DNA of 30,902 nucleotides. Origin: Pelargonium tetragonum (lineage: Eukaryota > Streptophyta > Magnoliopsida > Geraniales > Geraniaceae). The position numbers and the translations under genes were made by a program. The stretch covers positions 1-30,902 of the forward strand of contig JAYMTL010000177.1 in the NCBI GenBank assembly GCA_036897445.1, written 5' to 3'. The notes beneath the pieces were generated by a model. It searched no databases. It saw only the letters and a program-made list of their open reading frames with translations, and was not told the origin of the DNA. This document shows, one piece after another, positions 12,300 through 23,300 of this stretch; within the stretch, counting starts at the first letter, position 1, and each line of letters begins with the position of its first letter.

Positions 12300-13250
12300 T
12301 CTTGTAGGATCTTGGAGGGTTGTCTTTGTAAAGCAGATAATCGAACATCTCTTTTGGAAGCTAGGAAAGTTTATAAAGTTTATCAAAGTCCGATCTATCA
12401 GGTTCATGATCTATTATACCATCAAGAGGATTTATGGATAGTACTTGTTTGGGATCTGTTCTAGGAGCATGTTCTGGATGTAAGGGTAGTTCGTGTTTGA
12501 ATTGAGAGTTGAGATCCTTATCTTCATCAGTTTGATCGAGTTTCGTTGTTAGATCATTTTCTTGAGTTGGATCCAGAAAGGAATATGACTCTTAGTTTCA
12601 TGTTCTAAAGGCATATGATTTTTTGTGTTAAAGGAATAGAACACTCTACTTTCACATCTTTATCTATTTGAGTAGCATTTAATTGAGTTGTTTCCTCTTG
12701 AGATTGAATTGCAGCTTAATTGGTTCATGGTTGGTTCATGTTCTTGAGTAGGTAGTTAGAGCTCGTGGGGATTGTTAGCATTAATTGACCGGAATAGCTT
12801 TGACAGTGCAGCTAGTGTATTCATCAGTTTGTCAGTATTCTGTCTTCTTCTATCGATAGCAAGGGACACTGCAGAGGATTGATTCCAGTAATGTATTCCT
12901 GTTGTAGCTTGTAAGCCTTAAGACTAGAGAGAGGAAGATTCCGAGAATAAGCGCTTATAGACGGTAAATAAGAGGAGGAATTGCCGCTAAAATCATTCCT
13001 TAAATGAGTGAGTTCCTTCCTGTTTAGTTGTTTAAAGTTTAAAAGGTGTCAAATGCTTATTTGGTTTGTTCTTGTCAAGCAAATGCAAATAAAGGTAGGA
13101 TCCTGGATTCTATAAACTTGTTTGTTGTAGCTAAAGCAAGCTCTTTCTTTGCTTGTATGTAAGCAGCTCTCTTTACTTTGTGAGAATATCTTCCCGCTTG
13201 TCTTTGTAGCTTTGTTGAGAAGGAATAGATAGCCAAACATCCTAGCTTTA
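12300..13250. other. compositional island, low TpA and high TpG on the plus strand
   Basis: Base usage changes sharply. In 12421-12540 I count about 7 TA against 12 AT, whereas flanking samples have TA equal to or well above AT. In 12781-12900 CA plus TG clearly exceeds AC plus GT, the reverse of the first 180 bases. Several stop-free stretches are present: minus 12364-12591 (76 codons, acidic and hydrophilic), minus 12759-12917 (about 53 codons), minus 12827-13048 (about 74 codons), minus 13078-13260 (about 61 codons), and plus 12231-12461 (77 codons). They lie in different frames and overlap, so no single gene is defined. CA-rich sequence on the minus strand by itself reduces stop codons there. 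It may be an old degraded coding region or an insertion from elsewhere; I recognise no protein. Confidence 0.45.
13049..13240 (-). CDS. hypothetical small ORF, 63 aa, doubtful
   Basis: An ATG frame in the compositional island encodes a basic peptide beginning MFGYLFLLNKATKTSG. Another minus-strand frame over the same bases (13078-13260) is also open for about 61 codons and looks at least as protein-like, with a lysine/alanine-rich middle. The two cannot both be genes. I recognise neither. The low TpA content of this stretch explains why two frames are open at once. Confidence 0.1.
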   Translation of the reverse strand: MFGYLFLLNKATKTSGKIFSQSKESCLHTSKERACFSYNKQVYRIQDPTFICICLTRTNQISI

Positions 13251-13466
13251 GAATGTAGTATTAGTCTTCCTTTGAGATAGATTCCTAAGCTTATTTATTA
13301 GGTGCAGCTAATTAATGGAGGCATCTCTTACCTATTTGTAATCTTGATGAATGATTCCTATCTAAGCAGATTTGCAAAGGTAGTTCAAGATAATTTCTTC
13401 TATTTTTATTTCCTTTGAAGTATATTCCTAAAATTCCTATTCTACTGGAGTTTATGAAGGAGTCAA

Positions 13467-13625
13467 TTAAGACTGGGTTTCTTTAGTTTTTGTTGTAGAG
13501 AATCTGGTTTGTATTAGTATTCCTTTGAGTTTATGATACATGAACTTAGAAGGAGCTAATTGGTATTCCTTGGGATTTCGGATTTCCCTTCTTGTAGGAA
13601 GTAACCGGAGCTCTTGTTCTATCAT
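13467..13625 (-). CDS. hypothetical small ORF, 52 aa
   Basis: The frame starts at ATG 13625-13623 and stays open 12 codons further upstream. It encodes a hydrophilic basic peptide starting MIEQELRLLPTRREIRNPKE and ending in a threonine/lysine-rich tail. There is no known motif. It lies between the 102-codon frame upstream and the open stretches downstream on the same strand, so it could be part of one degraded minus-strand coding region. The surrounding 13260-13940 interval contains many AAGGAAT/ATTCCTT words but no other frame of note. Confidence 0.15.
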   Translation of the reverse strand: MIEQELRLLPTRREIRNPKEYQLAPSKFMYHKLKGILIQTRFSTTKTKETQS

Positions 13626-13943
13626 AATCTGTATTCTTTGCTTTGGATTATTCTTGAGAGTCTATTCCTATTTCCTTACTTTCATTTTACTTTAGGAACT
13701 CATAATTCTTAGTTTCTATTTTCCTGGATTTAAGTGTAACTATATTTAGGAGTTCACAAGATTGTATTCTTTGGCTTTCCTTTTAGTTTTTTATTTTTAT
13801 AGTTTATAGATTCTGGTTCCGGTTCTAAGCTGCTAAGGTTCTCCCCTCCAGATAAAAGCATAAAATCAAACTAGAGGGATATATTTAAAAATCATAGAAC
13901 TAAAGGAATCCCGTACAAGACTAAGATTGAAAGAGAGACTAAC

Positions 13944-14252
13944 CTAAAGATCATTAACTGCTCTATATTTTCTAGTCCGTATTTTATTTAATAGGGATTC
14001 CTGGTATTCCTTAGAGAAGCTCCTGAACAAGGAGATAGGTTTTATTAGCAAAAAGTCAAGAAAATTGAATATAGGAAATAGAATGCTAAATAGGTTAAAT
14101 GTATCCCAACTGATAAAGGCTGCTAAACCTGGCAAGCAAGAATTTATATAAACATTAGGGTTGTTTTCACGTGTATTCCTAACTCTAGAGGAGTAGGCGA
14201 TCCCCTTTTGCAAGAAGCTTGAAGTTTTTTTATTTAACAGAGTCAGACTCAT
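13944..14252 (-). CDS. hypothetical protein, 102 aa, possible membrane segment
   Basis: The ATG at 14252-14250 directly follows an in-frame TAA, so the N-terminus is well bounded, and the frame ends in TAG. The protein has a basic, polar N-terminus to about residue 36, including SSRVRNTREN. A strongly hydrophobic region follows at about residues 40-76, rich in phenylalanine, leucine and isoleucine and interrupted by a tryptophan-aspartate and prolines, which could form one or two membrane helices. The C-terminus is basic (LLNKIRTRKYRAVNDL). This resembles a small membrane protein in layout, but I know no family that matches. Phenylalanine- and leucine-rich frames also arise from T-rich non-coding DNA. 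No ribosome binding site or promoter is evident. Confidence 0.25.
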   Translation of the reverse strand: MSLTLLNKKTSSFLQKGIAYSSRVRNTRENNPNVYINSCLPGLAAFISWDTFNLFSILFPIFNFLDFLLIKPISLFRSFSKEYQESLLNKIRTRKYRAVNDL

Positions 14253-14299
14253 TTATCAATGTATCTATTGACTCAATGCCAAACAATAAACAATAAAAA

Positions 14300-17200
14300 A
14301 AGGGCTTCTAATTTTAGTAGATGGAAAAGATCCCTCTTTGTTCTTTTGTTCTAAAGCTACCCGTGCTAGTTCGGAGTCCCGTGATATAGAGATTAAGGAT
14401 ACTTAAATTTGTAAGGCAAAAAAAGACTCAAAATGTCTTTACTTTAAGTACCTTGATGAATAGTAATTGGAATTTAATCCCCTTTCTGTCTTCTAATCAC
14501 TTCGCGTTAACTATACCACTATAAACTAGGTCTTCTCTGAATCTAAAGTTATTGTATTAAATGAGATGAGAAGGGTAAAACTTGTGTGGGGGATGCAGCT
14601 ATCATAGGGAGCTTTATAGCAAAAAAGAGTTAAATAAAATAAAGTAATCAAGTTCCACTTACCTGTGTTTATCAATCTACAAAGCAATACTTTAATACAT
14701 TACGAAGTACTAGCAAAGCAAAAAGTAAACTTTATCTTTATATAGTGTCCCTGCAAGAATTAAGTATTTAGCTTCGTTTCATAACAAAGGACCCTGTATT
14801 CCAAAATTTCTTATCTCTTAAGGAAAACCTCATTTTTTTATTGTCTAAAAACCGAGGGATACTCCGGAATCCTTGCATCCTCCAAAAGTTTTTATGGTTG
14901 AATATTAGTAACAGGGTTTTCATAATCATAAAAAAGTCCTATAATACATAGTAAAAGTAAGCCTTTATTATATATCAAAAATCTAGGTCAAATCTATATA
15001 AAGAGTGTCCTGAACTCAAATCCTGTAGAGTCCTGTTAAACCGGCACGAAATCTTAAGAGTTTAATATAGGCTGTGAGTCACTTTTTTGTATTTTGTACT
15101 GTACTTTGAAGAGGTATAGAGGGGTTACCCGCACTTTTTGGAAAATAGATACTCTTTAAAAGTGGAGTTCCTTAGTGTCTGAGCTGTTGTAGGGGACTCC
15201 TATCCTAATATAAAGTATAAAGTAAGGATGCTAATTAAGCGAGTTGCATATAATGTCTTGTTAAATAAGCGTAACTAAAAAAAGAATTTTAGTTGGTTGG
15301 GTCTTTCCCTGTTTCCCTGTATAGAAAGTAAAGACTATAATTTCTAGTATTAGATATTTGCCAGCGTTGCTAAAAGAAGAGTAATAACGAAGTGGAAGTA
15401 AACCAAAGATTAGAAGACTCTGAATAAACTTGATAAACCCTTGCTAATTTATAAAAGGAGCTGCCCATAATAGCTAAGTAAGAAGGATACCGTAGTAATA
15501 AGTTAAGGCCTATGCTACATAAGAATTTCTTAATAATTTGGTTTTTCCAGCCAGGGATTCGCTGAGAAAAGTCAGTCTACCTTAGTTAGAAAGATCCCCC
15601 ATAGAATAGTAAGACTTGTTTCAGGAATGAGAAATCTTGTAAGTTATGACATTCTCTAATCCAAGTCTTTTTATTTTCTCTTATGTAATAAACCTTGTAA
15701 CTCCTTCTCATGGTGCTCTGAGCTGAAGGCGACAAAGTCGGACTTGCTTGGTAGCTTGTGTTTCTTAGTAAGGGTATATACCTGTTTCCTGTGTAATAGT
15801 ATATACTGAATTTAAGGTATATTCTAGCTTAGCAAATTGACTGACTTGTTTAAGTCTAACTCTTTTTAATAGGCTATCAGTACTTCTTCCTTTCAATTAG
15901 GAAATAAACTATCTCTTTACTCTAGAAAGATTATACTGAAGTCAATCTATATTATCGGGATCCTTCTCTTTTCCCGTCTTAGTAAATTCAATTTTATATT
16001 TGTTATTTAACGAAGATCCATTACGTACTAGAATATAAACAAAACGAGTCAGATTTAGCAAGGGGCACCCTGCTCCACGAACCTCTGGAATTCCTAAAAG
16101 CCTCAGTTACTAGATTATAAGGACTCGAAGTACTAAACGCTTAGCCTAGTTTTGACAAGATGGCTTAGCAGCTCCCACCTAAGGAACAAATCTCGTAGTT
16201 GTAAGAAAGAAAATTAGGCTTTATATTATACCTTTTTATCTAAAGCCGGAGTCGACTCATTTTGTGTTTTGCGGCTGTTTTCCTCTTTGAATAACAAGGG
16301 CTTTAGGACTACAACTTGCGAGTTTCTAAGTTAAGAATAAAACTTTAGCCTGAGATATGATGTCTATGTTATAAAGTATTCTACTCAATAATAGCTGTCA
16401 GTAAGTAAACCCCCACTCTTTAAAAAATTAACTAAAGATTTTTGGGGCTAAGGTTTTCCTTCCGAGGAACTTTAAACGGGGCTTACTTTCTTCTTTTTTA
16501 ACCTAGCATAGCATTCCTTTAGTTTAATAAGATATGAATAGGCTCCCCGAGTTGCGTTGAGTTAAGACTTTCTTTCAATTACAGAACTCTCTTAGTTTCA
16601 ACAAGTCAATATTTATAAGAACCAACTAGAATTTTAGGACTAAAGTGGAGGGCTGCTAATTAAGCGGGACCCAATAACAAGAACAAGGGTACTTTTAGTA
16701 GGTTTTTTAGTTAAGCCCCCAAAGTTTCTCCTAAAATTGTTACTTATGTTTGGGATAAGTTAAGTAAAAAAAATTTCTTTTATCTCTCTTCTTTAGTTCT
16801 GACTTCAAAAGCAATAGAGTTTCTTAAATTATAAAGTATAAAGGGATGACATATCTTAAGCGCACTCTGGTGTGCGTCAAGCCTTTATAACTAAAAAGAA
16901 AAAATTAGACGACTTTAGAGTTTGATTTTTGCGCGAGAGCTACTATGGAGACAGGTATAGGTTAGTTCTAAACATAATTAAAAAAGAGGCTTTCTATAAA
17001 CTATCTATGATGCATTTTATCGTAGGCGGGTCCCCTTAGTTGCGAGCTATTCCTTAAGAAATCCATTCACTTATAACTTATATCCTATTGAGATCCTAGA
17101 TACTGCTGTTTTTACGGCAGACATTAGGAGACTTCATTTTAGAAATAAAAGCCTTGAAAAGAACTCCTCGGCGGGATACTAAAGAAACACGACTGAGTAC

Positions 17201-20040
17201 TCGTTACTTAACTAGACTCAGGGCTTAAAAAATTGTTATGTAAATACTAGACTAGAGTATTCTGCCTCAAAAACTGGAATAACAAAGGTCTCGCAAGGGT
17301 ATTCCAAAAAACCGCCCGAAGAGTTAATTAAAGGTTGGCTAAAGATAGAAGGAGTTAAATAAGGAGGGACTTTACCTAAAAAGAAATTTCTTTCCTTAGT
17401 GAAATGTGGAGACTATTAAGAATTAGCTGCAATCTTTTAAGCGGGTTCTTTATATAGCTTAGGATTTCTGTTATCGGTTATCCTTTTTATTCGGGATTGC
17501 AAGATGTTATGCTGTTTTTTTGTTTTAGGGCAGGTAAACCCTTTCGAAAAGGGGTTAAAGTCTAAATTCAAAGTACTAACTTTGTGTACGTAATATAAAA
17601 ATGCATGTGAAACTTCTTATATTCTGATTTAGTAATAGAAATCAGAGGTAGAGGGGTTTAGATCTAAAACTAATAAAAGGAAAAGAACATTTAAGGTGGC
17701 TGCCAAGCTATAATCCTAAGTTCTCCCGTACCTATATAAATAAAGAAAAATCACCATAAGGAGACCCCTTTCCCAAGCTACTATACACTCTAACTAAGCG
17801 TTTTCGCTTCGGGTTTACAGGAGTAAGTATTGAAGAATCCTTGTTATAACAAAGTATGTCGCAGACAGGATTTCCAAGTGTAGGAAGTTTTAAAATAAAT
17901 TTAATAAAAAAGCTTACCCTCTTTGTGCTTTTTAGTTAAAAGGCTCTCGCTAGGGCCCAAGTGTTGCTAGATTGAGCGTTTAAATAGGAAGTGAATGACT
18001 TTCTAGAAGAGTATAGTTATGGTTTTCTTTATAAAGAAATTAAGATCCGTTTTCACCCCTGATTAAGGAAGAAATTCGATTATGTTGTGGATCTGCACGA
18101 ATCCGTACAGACATCCTTTTTTATATATTCGAGGATCCCAAGATATCTCGCACTTACACCTTTTTTAGTCCCTTAAATACTCTAAGAAGTTCCCTAAAAG
18201 ACACAAAAATACCCAGATTTTTAGAATAGGATTAAGAATTTCAGCTGCATAACTTTCCTATCGGAGGTGCGGTAAGGAAGGAGATCTACTCTAAAACTCT
18301 CTAAGCATGAGCTGTTGGAATTAAAATTGACCAAATTAAGTGTGATATAGCAAGGTATCTATACTATAAAAGGAAGTTTATATAAGTAAATTGCAAGCAA
18401 TTTTATTAGTAAAAAGTCTTTCTTTAATGTGATCCGCAAGTGAGACTAGTTACTTAATCATCCTTTCTTAACAATTGCTTAATGCTTCTCGTCTCGTGCA
18501 AACCCATGGGGCTCCTTGCTATTCCTACTTGGGACCAAAAAAGAAAACACTTTTGTAGTTTAGTCTCTTACTTAACACGGTTCTATGTGAAGCAACCTAA
18601 AAGGGAGCAATCCGGTTAGTAAATAGACTAACGGGTGATAAAACATAAAATAAATAACGAGTAACTAAGTTTAAAACCCTTAGTAAACAGCCGGCCAGAA
18701 GTTATTATAATATGCGAAGATAGAACTCGAAATACAGAAACTGAGTACGAATAAGATATATAATTCTATAAACTAATTAGACCCCACGATATGCACAATG
18801 GTATTTCTTAGTAACACTCAACTATATAGCGTGGGCCTCCGATAACTTCAAAGGTAGGTTTCGCTCATCTGAATTCAATACAATAGTACACCAAAGTCTA
18901 TAATCAAAGTCAAAGGGTTCCTTTTTAGGCTAGAGGAGCTTCGAACCGGATAAAATCTCTAAAATATATGGAGAGAAATGAGTTTACGGGAGGAGTCCAA
19001 GTTAGAAAAAGGGTTTTTGTTTTAGTCTATCTTGCTAGATTCTAGTTTTAGTTTAAACTTTTGATTATAAATTCCAGTACTAACTAACTCTTTTCATTAT
19101 AGAATTGTTTATACAAATACTCTGAAACTAAAAACGAAGACTCTTGTTTAGTTCTATTAGCCCTTGCTTTATACTACTAAAAAACAACACAATCATAGGC
19201 ATCATCATCATACTCTGAGGAATCAACTTATATACTTATATCTTACCAATTGAATACTATCAAGGGACTCTACACCTGTCCTGTCTATCTGTCATGGGGC
19301 TACCGTTTATTACAAATGTCTGAAAAATCTTCCGGTATCCGTGGAGAAGCTTTTTCCGCCGCAAAGTGTTACGTTGCTTGGTGTTTAGGTATTAAATAGT
19401 TTTCTAGGGGTTACTCCATGAACACGGAATTCTTTAAGTTTAATTTACTCTAGTTTCCAGGATAATATATTAAACCCATTTTATAATAGGGCGCCTGGGT
19501 AAGTAAGAGAGAAAATCTTGAAAATTTTGGATATTGAGTAGAAACTTGTGAGTGAGAAGTCCCCCATGATATAGAAGAACAAACAGGAGACTCAAGTGAA
19601 GTGGAACCTAGAATATAAGGTATAACGTAGAATGTAGCTGGATTCTTGAAAATATCCTATATTTGATATATCACTTAAGAGGACCTCATCAATTAAGATA
19701 GGACTTATTACATAGTAGTACGAAACCTCGCCTCTTGTTGCAGCTGGTAAAAAAGCAAGAAATTAGCTCTCTATATCTGGGAATAATCCCTGACACACTC
19801 ACCAAAACTGGGTTATCCTTTACTTTAAACTGGATTAATTATTAGAATTTGAGTTAATCTAATTTTTTAGTATCCTTGCGAATTCGAACCCTCTTAAACT
19901 AGCTGGAAAGAGTATAAGAAAAACAGCCCATATAAAATTATAGTAATTATAGTATAGAGTTATCCTGGTAAGGTTCCTCTAATTGTAGGTAAAGTTAAGG
20001 AGATAGAGAGTCCTATCAGTATCTAAAAGACTACTTTAAT
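14300..20040. other. gene-free TpA-rich stretch
   Basis: I found no recognisable coding region or RNA gene. TpA remains high (about 15 TA against 11 AT by hand count in 16741-16860). A frame at 19132-19395 is open for 87 codons only if TGA is read as tryptophan; under the standard code it contains stops. It is not called as a gene. Confidence 0.55.
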
Positions 20041-20112
20041 TACTATCACAGGACTTGAACCCTTGAATGCGGATTCCATGAACCCGTGCGTTACCACTTG
20101 AGGACACTCTAA
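20041..20112 (-). pseudogene. tRNA-Gln(UUG)-like relic
   Basis: Read on the minus strand with standard tRNA numbering (position 1 at 20112), many conserved tRNA positions fall in place: A14, A15, G18, G19, A21, a five-pair anticodon stem (CGGGT with ATCCG, one G-T wobble), C48, and a T loop TTCAAGT closed by G53-C61. By eye about three quarters of the bases from the D loop to the T arm agree with plant mitochondrial-type tRNA-Gln as I remember it; this is not a database result. The D-stem pairing is poor, position 33 is C instead of U, the anticodon position reads ATG rather than TTG, and the 3' acceptor side does not pair with the 5' side. It is best read as a decayed tRNA; a gene needing heavy RNA editing is a remote alternative. 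Confidence 0.4.
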
Positions 20113-20298
20113 GCATAAACGCTCGAAACTTGTACTTGAATTTTTATTAAAAAGGGTTCTTCTTTGCTTTTGCTTTTAAAAGGGCTCCCAAACCGAGATT
20201 CGGTATTTTTATATATACTTCTTAACTATGGGTTCCTAGAAGCTACTAATAACTATATACTTTTATCTTCCTGCTATCTTGTAAAAAAAAGATACAGG

Positions 20299-20335
20299 CT
20301 CCTTGAAAAGGAGTTATCTCAAAACTCCTCGGAGT
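20299..20335. repeat. nested alternative hairpins
   Basis: Three overlapping inverted repeats share arms: CTCCTT with AAGGAG (3-base loop), AGGAGTT with AACTCCT (7-base spacer), and ACTCC with GGAGT (2-base spacer). They are mutually exclusive foldings of one short segment. They lie about 190 bases beyond the 5' side of the minus-strand tRNA-like relic. No function is implied by the surroundings. Confidence 0.3.
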
Positions 20336-23300
20336 ACTAAGTTCTATTAGCACTTATCAGTCTTAAAGCTCTTTATATTTAAAATGAAAATATTTCAGAC
20401 AAAACTTTCGAATTAAATCTTAAAAATTTCTGTTTTCGTGATATTTAAAAACCCTTTAGTATAAAAGATACTACACTATCGAGAGCTACTACTTGGACGT
20501 CTGGGAATATCAAGGATTTTGTACGCTTGAATTGCCTTGTAAATTCGTTAGTTCTGAATTTAAGCAGGAGATCCCTTTTCTTCTTTTTAACCCAAATTAT
20601 TTGCTAATTATTTTAACCGCTTTACTTTATTTATATCTGTTTCAGTAAATATTAGGTTAGTCAAGTCCGCTTTAGAATTAGAGCAGAGCTAGTTTTGAGC
20701 AAAAAGTCCTTAAAACTAAGTCGCATGGGAGTAGGGAAATGACTCTGGTGGCTTATATGATACAGAAAAGTTTAATAACCTTATCTTATACCGGCCGTAT
20801 TTAGCCTTTTCTATACTAAAGTTGTGGGTCCTTTTTGTTAAAATTTTAAAAATGGATATACTTAAATTTTTGGCTACATACATTGTATATAATAATCCAA
20901 CTTTCCCTAGCCCTCTAAGCTACCTCGGGAAAGGAAAAAACCTAACAAAAAGACACAGCATTTTCATTTTCAACATACGCCTCGTTATTAGAAATATAGG
21001 ATTTTCGCGCATGCTTCGCGGCTAGCACCATTCTATTAATTTAAGTAGTCTAAATTAGACTTCAGTGTAGTGTAATAGTACTCTAGTTAGAAATTGCTCA
21101 TAAAAATAAAAGAAGCACTAACTCAACTATCTCTGAAATTTCTAGTTTCTTTTTAAATCCAAAGCGGGTCGTAGTTTATTTTAGATTGACATAACATAAC
21201 AAGGCACACTGCGTAGATAATAGTTCATACTTTTCTGTACCTACTTGTGAAAAGCATACCTTTTTTAGCACGAATTTAAGATACTTAACTTAAGATTTGC
21301 GCTCTAATGTAATAAATAGTTGTTTAGCGGCATGGAATTTCATCCAACTTTATCGGAAAATCTCCCTGTAGGAAGTGGTAAATTCTAGAAATACATAAAA
21401 CTTTCACATTATTACAAGATGACAAAGGGGGATTTAGTTTTCTGACTCACACTTTTTATCTCGCGTTTTTAACATTAAAATCTATAGTATAGAGCAGCCC
21501 TATTCAAGAATAAACAGAAAGAAAATCTTCCTTTTATTAAAGTGTTTCAAATCAAATATTTAGAGATAAAGTCTGAAAATGTAAGCAATCTTAGTTGTGC
21601 ATGTTATTGCCAGTCCTAAAATAAACTTACTTTAAAAATCTTTCATGTATGTTGTTACTATCAGAAATGCACGCCGGGTAATTTTATATCTTGGCTCAAG
21701 CTAATGAATAGTCCCTAAAAAAGTGCTCTTAGTTCAAGTATGTTAGTGTTATGAGGAAAATCTTTTTCTGGAGTTCTTTTTAATTAATATAATGGAGTAT
21801 TCACAAGGAACCCTTTTTCTTGATGGATTTTTGCCTTCATGTTTTGCTTTTTTAAGGGTTTGGTATCACTTACTGTACAGAGAATTCTGAATAGATGCAA
21901 GCTTTTGAAGTAAGACTGACTCGCGCTTTTTGCTACGAAATAAAAGGTTCTCTATAGGCTAACTCCCGATTTTACATTTTTTATAAATTTCGTACTCATA
22001 TACTTTACTTTTATTTATTAGAATTCCTCGGCTGTTTTGACAAAAAGTAAGTGATTCCTTTCTAATAAATTTTAGAGACTCAAAAAAAGGGCTTTCATAA
22101 GCAGGGTGCTCCTTAGACAAAACAATAATGAACCAAATTTCCGAAATAAAAAGAAAAAATTGCCCTTTCTTTTTTCATCCGATTAATCTGCACGATAACA
22201 AATCAGAATTCGTTGGTTCAAACCAAACTTGTAATTAAAATTTACGGGTGAATAACCCCGAGGAGACCCAAATAACTTTCTCTTAAGATAAGAGGGTCAA
22301 AAGGTAAAAGTTAAAGCATCCTAACCTAAGGGCGGACCCCCCTTTTGTTTGTAATAGGTACTTATAACCACTTCTCACTTCTTTGCTTTGACTGAATAAG
22401 TTTTTAGTTTTTGGGAGAGAGGTAGAACTTTTAAAAGCCTTAACCACGAAAAAGAAAATTAGACTTTAGATAGGGGTGTTAATATCTTGGGGAGCCCCTG
22501 TCAAAACAAGCTAAGGCGTGCCCTTGTTATAACGAAAGCGATTCTATGAGATATTAATAAAAGAGTATACGTTATGCTTCTTGAGTGAAAATTCTTAATT
22601 TGAAAAGTGGGTACTTAACGAACGTCCAGTCTCATTAATTAAGAATCTGGAGATTTTTATTTAGTATATCACGGGTATACAAAGGGGCGATCTAGTTTTA
22701 GAAACCCTCAAGACGGAACCTCTTTAAACAAAAGAATCTATTGTATCAAGTCTTTTTTTACGAATGCAATTGTTTATGTATCAGTAAAAGCTTGCCTTAT
22801 TACGAAAGTTTTTTTAAGGATTCTTTTAAAAAGAAGAGATTTAGATTAATCCTTTATTTTAGAGGTATAACCTGAAAATAAGTAGACTTAGTTACGATAA
22901 AAGGAGGCCATATAAATTGATAGATTAACAAACAAGTAGATTTTTACACAGGTTAGAGCAAAAACTAAAGGGCTGAAATAAAGTATACTGCATTACATAT
23001 AGATTTAGTTTTATAGACTTTGCTTTAACTAACCTTTTAATTATTAGACTCGCTGTCCACTTACAGGATTACTTAAAAAAAATATATAAGGACCCCGAAT
23101 CACAAACTCTAAACTAACTTTAGCTCCTCATTTTTCAGATTCTGCACGAAAATCCTTATCGATTTATTAGCAGGTATCCGGTAATAAACTTCAAGTTTTG
23201 TTAAGTATAGACAGACTGTTTTAAGCAGAGTTTGTAAGAGGTTTCGATTTTAGAAGAGAAGGTAAAGGGTAACCCTTCTGGAATCAAGTCAAAAAGTCAT

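Noticed and set aside
19866-19930. GGGTTCGAATTC on the minus strand, T-arm-like
   Set aside because: The flanking stem does not pair, and no D arm or anticodon arm is present.
20822-21025. 67-codon plus-strand frame
   Set aside because: There is no motif and no neighbouring gene; its length fits chance.
21186-21210. Second AACATAACAAGG block, rRNA-like
   Set aside because: It is a short match only, with no neighbouring rRNA signature.
22205-22235. GTTGGTTCAAACCAAAC, T-arm-like
   Set aside because: It is a self-complementary chance word with no other tRNA parts.
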